Part shown: positions 1-33,400 of the stretch, piece after piece
How positions within the stretch are numbered: position 1 is the stretch's first letter
How the letters are laid out: each line of letters starts with the position of its first letter
NCBI GenBank assembly: GCA_030674185.1
Contig: JAPXFY010000026.1
Coordinates: 34,247,167 to 34,311,166, forward strand
From: Monoplex corrugatus
Taxonomy: Eukaryota; Mollusca; Gastropoda; Littorinimorpha; Ranellidae
Direction of reading: 5' to 3'
Length of the DNA stretch: 64,000 nt
The notes under the pieces: generated by a model
The model's input: the letters and a program-made list of their open reading frames with translations, nothing else
Told to the model about the DNA's origin: nothing
Database searches by the model: none
Translations under genes and position numbers: made by a program

Positions 1-1613
1 ACTGAAATGGTGGGAAAATTTAAGGAGAGGAGAGTATTAATGTGGTAAGGATGCGAGTGTATGGAAAAGAGAAGAAACACAGCCCAAAGGTAAAAGTATT
101 CATAACAAACAAGAACTACAACTTTTAACATTTCACGTACCCGGTATCATTTATTCTGTGATACATGAGTAAATGATAACAAACTTTCAACCAAGCACTC
201 ACAATTCTACTCTATTAACATTTCTTAGCCCCAAGTTTTGTCTTGTTTGGGGTCAAAAGCAATGGAAAAAAACAACAAAAAAACTCCCAAATAACAATTA
301 CAAATCAGATAAATAAGAAGTACATCTACAATAAAAGCAATGGAAAAAAAAAAAAATCTCCCAAATAACAATTACGAATCAGATAAACAAGAAGTTCATT
401 TACAATAAATAATCTGCCGATAATCAAAACTTTTAAAAACATTTAAAACATCAACACACATGTGTTACTTTTAAGAAAAACAAATGACTTGTTGATTACA
501 CAAAAATATCAAGAAATATGCATGAAGGTTCAAAAATACTTTAAAAAAAACAAATGACTTGATTACAGAAAAATACCAAGAAATATGCATGAAGGTTCCA
601 AAAACGCTGATTCCACATCACCAGTTCCAAAGATTGGATCTTGGAGCTGAAAGCCAAGGCCGGTGCTCTTCACATGACAGTCATTCCAACTGTTTGTCCC
701 CTTCCTGCTTGGTTTCTATTTCACTTTTTACGCACTGAACGACACATGGTCATTCCTACTATTTGTACCTTTCTTGCCTGGAGTCTATCTTACTTTTTAC
801 ACACTGAATGATGTATTTCTGTGGGACAGCCACAGCGTTTCAAAAGAAATGCCAATAAACTGAAACTGTGCACATGAACAGAAAATGTTTAACTCTTTTG
901 CCGCCAAGTTTATCATTGAAAAACACTCCTGAGTGCTGTATTTTTTGGTAAATGCTTGGCTCAGCAAGTCATTCAGTCAATATCAAACTAACACAGTGGG
1001 TATGTCAACTATCAAGCGGGAAGGTCAGCTATTGGAGCGAACCTTGTTACTGCATGAAAAACACTTTTTGAACATGACCCTCAGTGTCAACCAAAGTCAG
1101 CTGTGGTGGTGAATGGTAGTGGCAATTAAAATTCACTTATGGCAGCGAAAGAGATGAGAAAGAAACAATTAAGTATGATGTTTTTTTTCTGTTTGTTTTG
1201 TTTTGCTTTACAGTGAAAACATTCAACAAACTCTGGTAATGCAAAGAACACATGAGTGAATATTTTCTATTCAGTATACACAATGATTCTGTCATTCTGT
1301 TTTGTGGGGGAAGAAGTTTTTCTATTGTACAGTTAAAAGTGATTCAAACAAGGGGAACATACGGGAACATTTTCTCTACAGTATGTAATGTTTTAGTTTT
1401 AATACGGGGTAAGTCAAGAAACTTTTCAACAGAACTCATTAATACACGACTTGCTTTTTTAATCATTTTATCCCATCTTTGAAAACATACTTTAGCTTCA
1501 ACAAAAATTCAGAACCTAATTACAAAGACCTAGAAGAAGTTGATGGCATGATGAAGATGGCGAGGCAAACATAAGGGAAAGAAAGAGGAAGTAGTCTAGG
1601 AGTGGTGATGATT
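1..1613 (-). other. CSNK2B 3' UTR and downstream flank
   Basis: No coding potential seen. Candidate poly(A) signals on the minus strand are ATTAAA at 1463-1458 and AATAAA at 155-150; neither can be chosen without transcript data. The stretch holds three pairs of short local duplications: about 260-330 with 337-410 (CTCCCAAATAACAATTAC shared), about 470-535 with 540-600 (CAAGAAATATGCATGAAGGT shared), and about 678-745 with 748-815 (the CATTCC and CACTTTTTAC phrases). The ORF at 1252-1482 has no support. Confidence 0.5.
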
Positions 1614-21231
<19,618 letters not shown>

Positions 21232-21261
21232 ATTGATAAAGTCTGTTGTCCTTTGGGCTCC
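21232..21261 (-). other. CSNK2B: CSNK2B 5' UTR part of exon 1
   Basis: Thirty bases lie between a pyrimidine-rich acceptor (TAATTTTACAG, CAG at 21264-21262) and the ATG. They imply at least one upstream noncoding exon. The best candidate donor is at 25271-25266 (TCG then GTGAGT on the minus strand), which would give a first intron of about 4 kb. Confidence 0.6.
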
Positions 21262-24200
21262 CTGTAAAATTACAAAATATCATGATCACAACTCTATTCA
21301 TTCAGATCAACTTCTATTATCAAGCAATATATCAACATCACATGCAACTCTTAACAACTGTTTTTACTGAAACTGAAAAACTGTTATCATCATCTTGATT
21401 AATATGTATCTATAGATCTATATAGAGAAAACAGTACTGCACATGGTCAATTCGCAGGTTAGGGCACTGATCTGCATGCAGAAGCTGTTCACTGACAGAG
21501 CAGTGATTGCTTCTTCTTCCTGATGATACCAACCTACTATTATTTTGACTAACTTCTGTATTGTTCAATACCACTAAATGGGATCATAAATGATCCATTG
21601 TCTTTACTGACAGTTTGGTAATGAAAATTTCTGGTTTTACTATTGGCATGTCTTTTTTAAATCTGCGGCTGTACTCTTCTTCTGTTCCTATCTGCAGCTG
21701 TGAAGAAAGTGTGAACAGGAACATCAGGAACATCCAGCACCACTCCTTCAATTCCCTTGTACATTAAAAAAACAAAAACAAAACAAAACAAAAACAAAAA
21801 ACGGTGTAGGTGTAATCTTCAGTTTTGTACTTTTGACAGTTCAACATTTTGGAGCAGTCTGGTTATGCAGATGCTGTCTAAAGAGTTGTAGTCATCACTT
21901 AAGAATTAGGTTCTGCTGTATTTTGAAATCTTTCATGGTGGTCAATGTCTTGTTTGTGGATAGGATCCCACACACGTGACACAGTGGCTTTACATTCGAG
22001 GGTTGATGACTGCTAAATATAGGTCCATGTAGACAATATCAAGACTGCGTATTTTTAAAAAAAATTACTGGATTTCTTGCAAATGTGCGCTGTGTAAAAG
22101 AAGATTGCAATCTCAGCTTGTTTGCCTTCATTGCTGGATTTCTGAATCATTATGAATAATAAAAAGAAAACTTCCATTTCAGATCAATAACCTGCTATGA
22201 AACCACCCATGTTTAAATGCTGTCAGTATTCTATGAGTATTTGATGTTTTTCTACATTGTAAATGAGTCAAGGTGGCTGTAGATAAATTATCTAGTATTA
22301 ACATTAGCAGTTCACAGCTGAGGTGACTCAATCAGTCAGTGAGTCTATAATTTGCAGCTTGTATTTGCTTATCACCTTTTTTGAAAAAAATTATGCACAT
22401 TATGTTTTGCTGACAGCTAGCTGAATGATAATATTCATGGTGAATAGAGCTAGTAATCATTGATCTTTGTGAGGATGGGTGTTTATCTTATTAGTACAAT
22501 GTCTAGAGTAATACTGTAGATATTACCTGGTTCTTAAAGAATCTGGTTGTGTTTAGACTTTAGTTCTCTCATAAGTTTGGTTGTGCCTACTTTATAAAAT
22601 ATGGATATTATTATTATAGTATTAATACATGGTACAATACTAGTACTACTAGTTCCAAATATTAGAACAATAACAATAATGACTATTTGTTGTGCCTCAT
22701 CTCACAAGAGACAAAGTAAAGTTGCTTCACTTGTGCCTCATCTCACAAGAGACTAAGTTGCTTCACAAAGCATGCAACTTGCAAGACAGGCTGACACTGG
22801 AACATGTAAAGCAAATCATAGACCTACTTGTTAACCCCTTCTGCTATGAAGAGAAAAAAAAAAAAACGAACTAAAGACAAAAGTGCACAGAACACATTAG
22901 AAGACTGGCCAAAATATGTATGTATTTTCACACACAACAAATATCATCCCCTCTCAAACTGGTCACTCAAACAAAACCATGAGCTGAGACCAGAAGCGCT
23001 TTCAGTTTTAATCAACACCATCTGTTTAACTGATGTATTAAGTTTTCTTTCCCAAGTCCAGTTTCTAAGTCCAAGAAACTAAGCAAAAGTTGCAGTACAA
23101 CACAGAAGTGAAAGAAATGATTCATGTGTGTGATCTGTGGATCGTGTGGTGTGGACATAAAAGTTTAACTATTACACACAACCTTTTTCCTTTATTGTCT
23201 TGAATAAAGTGTGTGTTGTTATTTTATATTTTAAGCAGATAAGGAAAAGCATCCAAATCAAAAGCTGAAATCGCAGGACTGAGTTGCAAAAGCTTCACAT
23301 GTTTGTTAAAGAAGTTGAATTAAGCATTTGACATAAAAGAAACAATCATGTCCAAAATAAGACACGACTTATCTCTGTATAGCTGTCAGTAGGTGCTACT
23401 GTTATTTACCTTCAGATGAAGTCTGTTGAAAACTGTTACTCACAATATTCAGCTTTACTTATATCATGCGTGGACAATTTGACCATTACTTAGAAAAATA
23501 GTTCATCCCTGCTTTAAAAAAAACAAAACAAAAAGTAGTCATGCATGATGCTGTTTATTCCGGCAACTTGACAAACTAAACAACTTTCCCTTGTTTCCAG
23601 CAGTACCTTAACTAACTAAACTTTCTCTTGTTTTCAGCGGTATCTTGGCAAGTGATGATATCAAGTTTAACTTAAGGAAACAAAACAAAACATTCCACAC
23701 TCAAACTGAGAAAATGACTGCATGCAATCATCTGACATGGATTTCTAATGAAAGATAACAAGAGTTATTAGCTTCTAGTATTCTTCATTCACTTCCATGC
23801 ATGTATCTGCTCATCAATATTTTTAAACATTTTAATGATTTTTACATGATAATGGAATGAAGAGGTCTGGAGTCACTGAAGAGAAGGAAAAGTCAAGTCA
23901 CTACTCAAAACATGAAATGTCAGACATTGATCAGGCCTACAGTACTGGGAAATTTTACACTGGATAAAGTATGCAGGAACCTGGTGTTAATTCTTTATCG
24001 AATAGAATCAGTAACATGGTCAAATTTGTTTTCCTCTGCATTGATTAAAGGCACTGTTCAAGGTCACTTTCTGAATTCACATTTTTAGCCTGTAGAAAAT
24101 GGGCTGACCACAACTTTTGCTCCTGTTTTCAGTTAATTCAAGTCTAATTAACAGTGTCTAAAGTGTTTCTCCAGTACATATATGCACAATGAAAAAAGAA

Positions 24201-25271
24201 CCAAAAAAAGCACAAGTAGGCCTAATATTATTTGAAAGTAAAACTTTATCAGGCTCCAAATATGACACTGTTCCAGCAGCAATCTTTTACCACATGAAAT
24301 CACATACATACCCATATAGGCTACATACACTAATTCAGCGACATCCATATTCCAACCCACCACACAACCCCCCTCCCTCTCAACCCCCCCCCCCCCCAAC
24401 GTTCACACCTGTACACAAAGTTCACAGATTATAGATAAGAGATCTACATGTAGGCCTATATTATATCTTCACAACAGATGAGAAGCTGAAGGTCTAATGT
24501 CAATGTGGACTTGAAAATTCATACTGTTGGATCTTGGTAAGTCGACTGATTGAAAGGCTTTGTTTTGGATGAAAGGAACACAAATCACTTTGGACTCAGA
24601 CAAAAACTGACAAGTGAAGTTTTGTGCAATGCATGTAATCTGGAGTTTACTGACCTAATTGATTCTATCATATCAATCTATGTTGAAGAAGAAAACAATG
24701 CAGTAAATTGAATAATTTGAGAAGAGGGAGCTATCCTCACATTTGGAATTCTCAAGATTTGAAATTGAAGCAGCAATATTTCGAACTGTGGAGTAGATAT
24801 TATGGAAGACCAGTCAAAAGTGCACTGTAATACTAATACTAATAGTCGCGTCGACACAGAACAAGCAAGCAAGGGCTGCTAGATCCATCGAACAAACACT
24901 GAACAGGCACTAGATCTCTGTGAAGTTATTCTACGTCCTAACTTGCCTAAGTGATGGAAAGTCAAGGAGAAATGAATGCTGACAATAAGTTCAGTAAGTT
25001 GGCTATGAGGTACACAACTAAGCATCCAAATGTGAGGCCTAATTTTAGAAAAGCTCAGACACATGTCGACATTTAACTGTAGACATCTACTGATCTAGCG
25101 TGCTAAGCGTAGTCAGTACCACAGTAGAGTAGGCTAGACTTGTAGTCACAGTAGTGAAGTGCTGAGAGAGAACTGAAATCAGTTTCACAGACTAGAAGTC
25201 GTCTAGTGGTATCCCATTTTGACATATACCCTCTCAAATTAACGTACATAAAAACCAGACGTAAAACTCAC
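21262..25271. other. Probable 5' intron of CSNK2B
   Basis: No genes seen. Holds a 41-bp tandem duplication at 22690-22770 (TGTGCCTCATCTCACAAGAG twice), a similar two-copy duplication near 23565-23650 (CTTGTTTYCAGCRGTA), and a C run at 24386-24399. Confidence 0.5.
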
Positions 25272-25272
25272 C

Positions 25273-25620
25273 GATAACCGAAAATGACGTAAAACTTCAC
25301 AATTAACGTTGTGCTTCGCTAACCAGCGGATCACAAAATTTAATGTCCATGCGCATGCGTATGCTTACATGGGTTATGTAAAAAGAAGCCTACCAGAAAG
25401 TTTATTGTCACAGATAAAAATAAAACATCTCTTCTTAAAATCAAACAATTTTTAAAAGGAGCATCAATCATTATTTTACAGGGAAAATTATAGATAATGC
25501 GTTTTTTTCAAAAACAGGCAATTTAGTAGTATTTCACTTTCAAAGTAACAGTTTTGTATTTGCCACGCGCCAAAATGGTTGCCAATGCTATTGATTGGTA
25601 GTCAGAGCGAACGCATCGTG
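25273..25620. promoter_or_regulatory. Divergent CSNK2B/POLE3 promoter region
   Basis: The last first-exon donor candidate for CSNK2B (GTGAGT at 25271-25266, minus) and the candidate first-exon donor of POLE3 (GTAAGT at 25621, plus) lie about 350 bp apart, back to back. Between them are a palindromic NRF1-like TGCGCATGCGTA (25350-25361), an E2F-like CGCGCCAAAA (25566-25575, inverted), CCAAT at 25582-25586 and an inverted CCAAT at 25594-25598. No TATA box. This fits a housekeeping divergent promoter; transcript starts are inferred. Confidence 0.6.
25576..25620 (+). other. POLE3: Probable POLE3 noncoding exon 1 (3' end)
   Basis: CATCGTG then GTAAGTTG at 25621 is a near-consensus donor on the plus strand. 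The next plus-strand acceptor with a good fit is TTTTGCAG at 30321-30328, directly before the POLE3 start exon. The upstream limit of this exon is a guess. Confidence 0.45.
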
Positions 25621-28244
25621 GTAAGTTGATTTGTTTCTGGTGTCCTCCCTACTGTTTGTGGTATTAAATCATAGTAGTTACGTAACATTAATTCCGAATA
25701 ACTCATTAACTGTTATAATCTACATTTACTTCCCAAACGCTTTTGACAAGCAAGTTCTCAGACCTAAAATTTAACTTTAAGTATTAAAATTAAAAGTATG
25801 ACCTGCTTAGCCGCTATTACCAAACAAAAGCGAAAGCACTCGCGTTGACACGGTCAGACGAGAGCCAGTGTCCAGGGGAATTGTTGCTAGATGGATTGAA
25901 CCATTTGAATTAGGCCTATTTTTCTCCAACAGACGACACAGTGTAATGGCATACAATAAGCCCGTTCAAATTTCAATGCCAAGTGGAATATGAATGGGTG
26001 TGTGACAACATTGATTGAAAATTTTTCATTTGTGAAAAATTACATTTAGGGATGTGACAGATTGTTTTTTGACGAAGACCATAGGCCTATATTATGAATA
26101 TAATTCAATTATTATTAATTGTTATCGATACAAAGAGCAGAAAAACAGCTTTTAAAAAGATACAGATTTTAAGAAGATATTGGATAGGCCTATTTGTTAC
26201 GAAATTTATGTTTTTTTGAAACCTAAGTTTTACAAAAGCTTCACATAACAATTCAATTGTAACCACATTTTTTCTGTTTTTGAAATATGATTAGGCCTAT
26301 GCATAATTTTGTCAAATCTTGGCGTATAAACTGCCAGAAATCATTAAATGATGAAAAGACAAAGTACTGCCCCCCCCCCCCCCCCGAAAAAAAATCCTAT
26401 CATGACTGAAAATTATAGGCCTAAAGAATAAAAAAGAAAAAGAATTTAAATGATAAATCTGTGGTAGCAGAAATTTTGTAGTGATGTGACTTAAGTACTC
26501 AGAAAGAAACACCCATAACTTGCTGCAGAAGCCCTGTCATGCATGTAAACAAAGCAGCAGATGATCAAAAGCAAGGAGAGAGATCACACATCCTGCAGAC
26601 GTTTTCCAGCAGATGAAACTGTACCAAACAAAACATTAATACTCCTACATGAGATCCTCAGATGTAATACAACTTAAACCAAACGATCAAACAACTGATA
26701 AAGTATTTGTTAAAGTATATCAGGTGTGGAGAAGATTGAAATTTTCTGGATTTTCTACTAGCCAGCTGGGCTAGTGGATTTTAAGATTACTACTAGCCCG
26801 CAGATTTTTTCAGTAGTCCGACATGTTCCCACAAATAATAGTAAAATTCTCTTTATGATGATGACCAAAAATATTCAGCAGCATAAGTGACTGTTACAAC
26901 AAAGGTTGTTAAATTTTCTTCTGGAGACTTTCATCAGAGTGAGTGGGGGGGAGGTGATCAAGTGATAACATGAAGATGTAAAGGCAGATGACTGATCTCA
27001 AACTTGTCAAAGTTTACATGGATTCTCTGTGTAAGTTAGAGAGAATTCTTTAGTTTAATATCTATTTGTAATCATTATCTTTTTGCTTACATAGCCAAAG
27101 TTAATTTTAGTCCAAATTATCGTTTTATGTTTTTCAGATTATTTCATCATCTTGCAATATTTTTCCCCTTTCATAATTTAATCACTTTTAAAGTGTGAGA
27201 GAGACAGAGTATGAACCCTTTGTTGTTGTATAAGTGTTATGTCTCTTGTGTGTGTGTATTTGTTCGTTCGTTCGTTGCTTGATTTAACGTCTTTTCACTA
27301 TAGTAACAGTATAAGTGATATTAGACGGGGGAAAATGGCATGGAGGATGAAAATTTAATAAGGGGGGGGGGGTGGAGGGGAGAGGGGAACAGAGTAAGGG
27401 ACGTAAAAAAAATTAAAAGGAAGCGGCAAGGTCTTAAGAAAAAGGATATGGATGAACAGAGAAATGAAACTAGAACAATGCTATCATCAATAATGTAAAA
27501 GAAAAATCGTCATAAAAACAAAACAAAACAAAAATAATCAATTATAATAATAATCTTAAAGTAACACATTAACAGGACTGTGAACCAATGATTCTGAAAT
27601 TTTAACTAACAAAACTTGATCCGAGACTACTTCTTTAAAATGTGTTTCAAGATAGTTTCCTTATGTAAACGTCTTTGGTAAAAAGGAACGAAACTTTCTG
27701 CAGTAAAACAAACAGTGATACAATGTGAATTGTTCGCTGCAAATACATAAAACGTTGTTACAATATTTTGTTTTCAAAGCGTTCAGTTGAATGCAAAAAT
27801 ATGTCATAACATGTGTGTATTTGTGTGTGTGTGTGTGTGTGTGTCACGTGTGTGTGTGTGTGTGTGTGTGTGTTTCTTGACTTCAGCAGTTCAGTGTGAA
27901 GGGAAAAAATTGAAAATACTAAATCCTCCCAAATTGAAATTTATGTCCTGAGAGACAAGTGAAGGTAATGCGAGAAAAATATCAAGTGGCATCCATATCT
28001 TTTAAGCTAGTTTCTCTGACATACCATCTTATCAAGTGATGTATTAAATTTGTTCTTGTCACTCGAATTTTCTTGCCAATAGCATACACATTCTCTTCTC
28101 CTCCCTATCCCTTGATCTCGATAAGACATTATTATGTTGTATTTTCTCTGGTTTCCGTACTTAATTAGAAGCTTCTAACTGTTCAAGCAACACGATTCTG
28201 AGCGGGAGGATTTTGTCCCTCTCCTGTTATTTTGTAATCTTCAT

Positions 28245-28560
28245 TTAGTGTGTCTTGGGCAATGTCGCATGGCGGAGCCCATCCCTCTCCATGCCAGACC
28301 ACAGCCGACGTCCTCCATCTAGGTGGTTCGCCTTGGTCTTGAACACATAGCCGTTGAGTTCCTTGCGGAACTTCGTCCGCCTTGGCCGGTAACCTGCATC
28401 GTGGAGGTTATTCGCCCAGTGATGCAGTGTTAACATCACCCCCTCACATGGTTTGGCACGCCTGCTGAGGCGAGGTCCCGGGGTGTGGCGCTTGGAGCCA
28501 GCACGTGAGAGATTTAGAGGATGGACGAGGACCAGTGATGCCCGTCCACCCTACCAGGTA
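28245..28560. mobile_element. GC-rich segment attached to LINE fragment
   Basis: Distinctly CpG-rich against its surroundings and contiguous with the LINE C-terminal ORF that follows. A minus-strand reading (28439-28245) contains GYRPRRTKFRKELNGYVFKT, which looks like coding sequence but matches no family I can name. Taken as part of the same retroelement or an insertion beside it. Confidence 0.35.
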
Positions 28561-28562
28561 GA

Positions 28563-28960
28563 GTGCAGCAGCCAGACATCAAAGGTACTACCTCTATCCA
28601 GAGCCCCCTACACCCCATCTCGTACATAGATCATATAACCAATAAAGAAGTGAAAACCCGAATCGAAAACGCCATCGGGCCGTATGAAGACCTCCTGACC
28701 TCAGTGAAAAGACGCAAACTGAGGTGGTACGGGCACGTCACACGATCATCTGGACTGGCCAAGACCGTCTTGCAGGGAACAGTTCAGGGAGGGAGACGAA
28801 GAGGCAGACAGAGAAAAAGATGGGAAGACAATATCAGAGAGTGGACTGGCCTTGAATGGAATATTCTGCGGAAAGCTGAGGACCGTGAGGAGTGGAGGAA
28901 GTTGGTTGCAAAATCTTCAATGGTGCCCCAACGGTCAACCAGACTACGGGACTGATGATG
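28563..28960 (+). pseudogene. Non-LTR retrotransposon ORF2 C-terminal fragment
   Basis: Reads EVKTRIENAIGPYEDLLTSV, KRRKLRWYGHVTRSSGLAKT, GRRRGRQRKRWEDNIREWTG and EEWRKLVAKSS, the post-RT tail of RTE/Jockey-related LINEs (pattern RRLRWYGHV.R, GRPRKRWEDNI..WTG). It ends at TGA followed by a (TGATGATGATG) tail, the usual 3' terminus, so this is a 5'-truncated insertion. It lies in POLE3 intron 1. Confidence 0.85.
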
Positions 28961-29149
28961 ATGATGATGTTATTTTGATCAAGTCTCTTTCCTCTAACTT
29001 GGCCCCCTTTGACAAGGATTGCACCTTCTGTCTAGTGTGGGCTGTGCACATTAACTGCAGAAAATGGTCAAAATCCTCCCGCTCAGAATCGTGTTGCTTG
29101 CTTTGGAACGAATACTGCAAGGCAGACATCAGGCGTTCATTAATTTCTC

Positions 29150-29480
29150 AGTGGTTGAGAGAAGTTATAACAGCTGTTTAGGCAAGGCCTGAAACAGATC
29201 TGGCTTTCTTTAAAGGCTCCTCGAAATCAGAGCTTTGGCCTCTTCTTTGACTGTTTCAGCCTCAGCCAAGTCCTTGATGTGGCCTTCTGACGTTGTATGA
29301 AATTGTTTGAGAAAGGGGCTACCAATGGAGAAAGTGAAGCAAGGGAGCGACCTGATTATGCTTCTTTTTATGAAGAGCAAGATGGGTCTGGAATTTTGAA
29401 TATGCTGGAGGCCTACAACAGAAGAAGCAGGCAAACCAGAGAGCAGAGTTACAATAATCAATGTCAGACAAGAGAAGTAG
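29150..29480 (-). pseudogene. LINE reverse transcriptase fragment
   Basis: Minus strand, several frames: LLSGLPASSVVGLQHIQNSR and then a degenerate counterpart of the DHI.PLL..LHWLP segment (SLPCFTFSIGSPF), matching the thumb region of L2/CR1-type RTs, of which the copy at 62138-62593 is a cleaner example. Broken by frameshifts. Confidence 0.6.
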
Positions 29481-29536
29481 CTAGTTTAGATGTTGCTGTA
29501 GTTGAAAGATAATGGTGAATAAAATGTTGCATGTGC

Positions 29537-29537
29537 G

Positions 29538-29622
<85 letters not shown>
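29537..29622. repeat. (CT)n microsatellite
   Basis: Long CT tract with one interruption; the ORF across it is low complexity. Confidence 0.95.
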
Positions 29623-29625
<3 letters not shown>

Positions 29626-30328
29626 GACTGATGGAGGGAGGAGAGAGTGGTGTGTGTGTGTGTGCAAATTATTGTGCACAGTCTGCAACAAAAGTGCCTG
29701 AGGTCTGAGCACTAGCAGAAAGCTGTCACTTGTCAGCCCAACTGATTATAACTCTTATGTACTCAAGTTTGTGTTGGCCTTTCATTGAGACACTGAATAT
29801 CCATTCAAGAAAAAAGATCAAATGCCAGAAACATAAACTAGCAAAAGAAAAAAAAAGCAATCAAATGACAGAAATCATAAATAAGGAGAAGAAAAAAGAT
29901 CAAATGACAGAAATATAACTGGCATATTTTACACATTTATGAGAGTCCTGCCACATACAATTATACAAACACACTCAGAAGTACCATACCTATGTAAGCA
30001 TATACTTCAGAAAGGTGGACCCCCTTCCCACAAGGTGGTGGTGCTAAAGCATGCAGCGCAGTGCAAGATAGCCTTTCCCCTTCCTTTTACGCTCGATGTG
30101 CAAAAGGTAGCCAGTGGCTTTTTCATTTTCATGCTTGCCCATTCATGATTTCCAGAACTGCATTCAATCATCAGAGTGAAAATTCAGTTGCCAATGCAAG
30201 TGATTTTCTCACATTGTAGAGGTCATTTGAGGATTTATATGTTGGAGGCATTGGTTAGACGTTCTCCACAAAGACCAGAAGAAAAGGCAAAGAAAAATGA
30301 TAACACCTGTTTGAAATTTCTTTTGCAG

Positions 30329-30423
30329 ATCCTTCTGTACATGCATGGACATTGATAGGGATTGAAGGAGAACGCTAACATACACCGACCAGTTGCTAAA
30401 CGCCTAACAATTATCTAGTGAAC
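30329..30423 (+). other. POLE3: POLE3 5' UTR in exon 2
   Basis: Follows the acceptor TTTTGCAG (30321-30328) and runs to the ATG. It has two upstream ATGs (near 30340 and 30344), but the conserved [11 protein letters not shown]-terminus fixes the start at 30424. Confidence 0.65.
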
Positions 30424-30489
30424 ATGGCAGAGAGACCAGAGGACTTGAACTTGCCCAACGCCGTTGTGGGCAGGATCATCAAAGATGCA
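30424..30489 (+). CDS. POLE3: POLE3 coding exon 1
   Basis: Encodes residues 1-22 ([22 protein letters not shown]). Start context AACATGG. Ends in phase 0 before donor GTAAGT. Confidence 0.96.
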
Positions 30490-33400
30490 GTAAGTCTATA
30501 TCAGTATATGATTATAACTAATATAAGGTATTTTTTTCATTCATCAGATGTCGTAATTTGATTTTACATTTTCATAACTGGTTTTCAAAGAGATGAAGAA
30601 GTTGAAATGATGCCATAAACTATACATCCACTGTCATGTTGATATGTATCTGTAAGTTGATAGTTTTCTAACTTAATTACTAAATAAATAGTTCAGTTAA
30701 CAAAACCATGTAGATCATGTGTATATATGATTATATCTGTATAACTCATCAGACTGCATGACAAACAAGCAAAAAGAATTCTTGTTTTTAATATGTTTCC
30801 CTTGTGCTGATGAAATATATGCAACAAAACAAACATTAAAATTAACAAACCTGTGCATTTTTTTTCCAGTTATAAGATATAGGAATAGGATAGCACAGAA
30901 CAAAAGTATTGACTCTCCCGTGACCATGATGGCCTAGATTTGTTTGTGTCTGTGCAACCTCTGCAACGTTTCTCTTCTGTTTTATGAAATATGTATTTAT
31001 AAACATAATGATAATAAATTCTGTAGAGCACAGAGATTATTATGGGTTACATCATTTTACATTATTCTGAATTGAATATGAAGTGCGAGTGATATAAGTC
31101 TCTGAAGGAACTTTGCTGAGAGGGATTCTAGCTATATTTTAAAATATGTTGCCAGTTACTGTTTGTGGAATATGCTAAATATGTAATAATCAAATAAATG
31201 GTAACTCAAAAGTTTTGTTTTTTTTAACCAAATCAGAATTCTGTGTAGAAATCTGTTGGCAAATAGGCAATAAAAAAATACAGCTTGTTTTGATTTGGGC
31301 ACAATTTGCCATACAAAGCTCCATCACATTATTTACAATGTCAAGTGCCAAAATATCCTTATGTTTCACTATTTGGCAACCATTTATGTAATATCAACTT
31401 TGTATTTGAAATAAAAATGGTAATGAAATTTCTGTATTTGAGTGCAACTTTGCACACTCCAAATTTGAATCTATTTTTCCAACAAATGACAGTTTTGGCT
31501 TTAGTCATTGCAAGCTTAACACTTAGTAAGGCCCTGCTGTGGGGCACTGCAATGCAGGAATTAAGGTAGCTTTTTGGACTGGGAGCTAGCTAGTTTGCTT
31601 TTAGCTTTTGCATAGTTAAGGGTTCCTCTTTTTTGTCATACTCATATTTTCCTCTTGAGACTTTATCTCTGCCTTCCAGATCATTCACCTGTGTTTGTTC
31701 CACTGCTTTTTGGTTCTAGGGAAGTGAGATATGTCACATTATGTGGAAGCAATTTTAGGTAATTTAGACCTGCTTGTATGTGTTTCAGTGTCCTTAGTTA
31801 AATCTGTATTCAGGTATGTTTTTTAAATCCCCTGTGCAGTAACTTGGACGGAGTGGTCAACACCAGGGGCATCATTCCTTAGAATATGTGCGCGAATGCA
31901 TTGATATGTGTACTTAATTTTCTTTTCCTTTTTCGTCCTGTTGAAGTATTGTGTATGTTTTGAAATGGCTGTAGCCATGATACGGCTGTATGCAGTCGGT
32001 TGGGCTTTAAACAAAAATAACAATAACAATAGATTCTCGCCTTATCTCCCCAAAGTATGACTACTTTTAAGGTAGAAGAAAGGCAGTGTATGCAAAAATC
32101 CACTCACTCTACTAGGTAGGTAGGTGGGTTTGTGTGAATTCATATGCTTAGATAGGAAGTGCTCGCAGGAGCAGTTGCCTGTGTAAGAAGGAGAATGATT
32201 ATTTTAAGGCATTCTTCACTTTAGATAAAAGATTACAGTCTAACTTTTTAATCATGCTGTTGAAATTTCCATAAATTATTTTTTTATTTTGTAAATTTCT
32301 GATGATTGTAACAGCTTCCCAGTCAGAAATTTGAACAGTGCTGAGCGATCAAAGGATGAAATTCATTAAGTCGAAAAGGAAACAAAGGAAATTTAATTTT
32401 ATCTTACATTAGTTCCAAGAAAAACATGTTTCTCTGCAAAAATAGCATTGCATGGATTCAGAGTTTTAGGGGCTGTCTGTGCAATTTTTTTTAATGCCTA
32501 TTTATTTGAAATATTCAAGCAAAGAAATTACTGTACTCTTAGGTGCAAGTTTGTTCTAAAGAAAAAAATGACGTCTACTTCATACAGCCTTGCTTACTAC
32601 TTGATTATAGTACATCCCTGAAAACGGCAAGTATTTGATTCATCATGGCAAGCAGAAAAAGTATTTGGGGAATAGAAATATGACTATGATGAGTACACAG
32701 TTGCGGTAATCTGTCCGCGTATCACAATTGAGCTCAGGCCCTTTTGCAAGTTTTATGATCCAGTTATCCAGCTTTACCAGTAACTGGTAAACAGTGTCCT
32801 TGCACCTTCTGCCATGAAACCATGTGTCTTTGCAAGGAAGCATTTGAAAGCTATATGTAGCCCTTTGGTGGCCTGTTCTTGTTTTTCTCCCCATACCATT
32901 CAGTCAGTCCATGTCAATAAAATCTCATAGCAGCATTTTGTATTGAGTGGCTGGGTGTGTGTTCTGGTTGGAAATTTTTCAACCTTGCTAGTAAAAATTT
33001 TGAAGCATCAGCCAAAGGCTAGTTGGTAATACTACAACTTTCAGGGCTGTAGTATATGGCTACATACATATCTCCTGCCAGAAAATCTTGGAAATGAAAA
33101 ATTTTGTGTGTGTGTGTGTTTTGGATTATTTTAATTTTGTTTGTTTTTAACTATGTTTTTCACAGATAGATGGTATTCTGTATTATTCAACAAGAAAGGT
33201 ATCTTTGTTGAAATGTATGCATGTTACTCTTTTCAGATACCTGAAGGAGTGAATGTGTCCAAAGAAGCTCGTCTGGCTATATCCAAAGCTGCTAGTGTTT
33301 TTGTGCTGTATGCCACATCATGGTAAATACCATACTCAAGATTAAACAGTATAACTTTTAATAAGTGTAACTAAGTATGCTGTAGAACAAGGCTGGTGCT

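Noticed and set aside
26740..26830. Short CTACTAGCC/GGGCTAGT inverted phrases
   Set aside because: Suggestive of a degenerate MITE but ends and target site cannot be defined.
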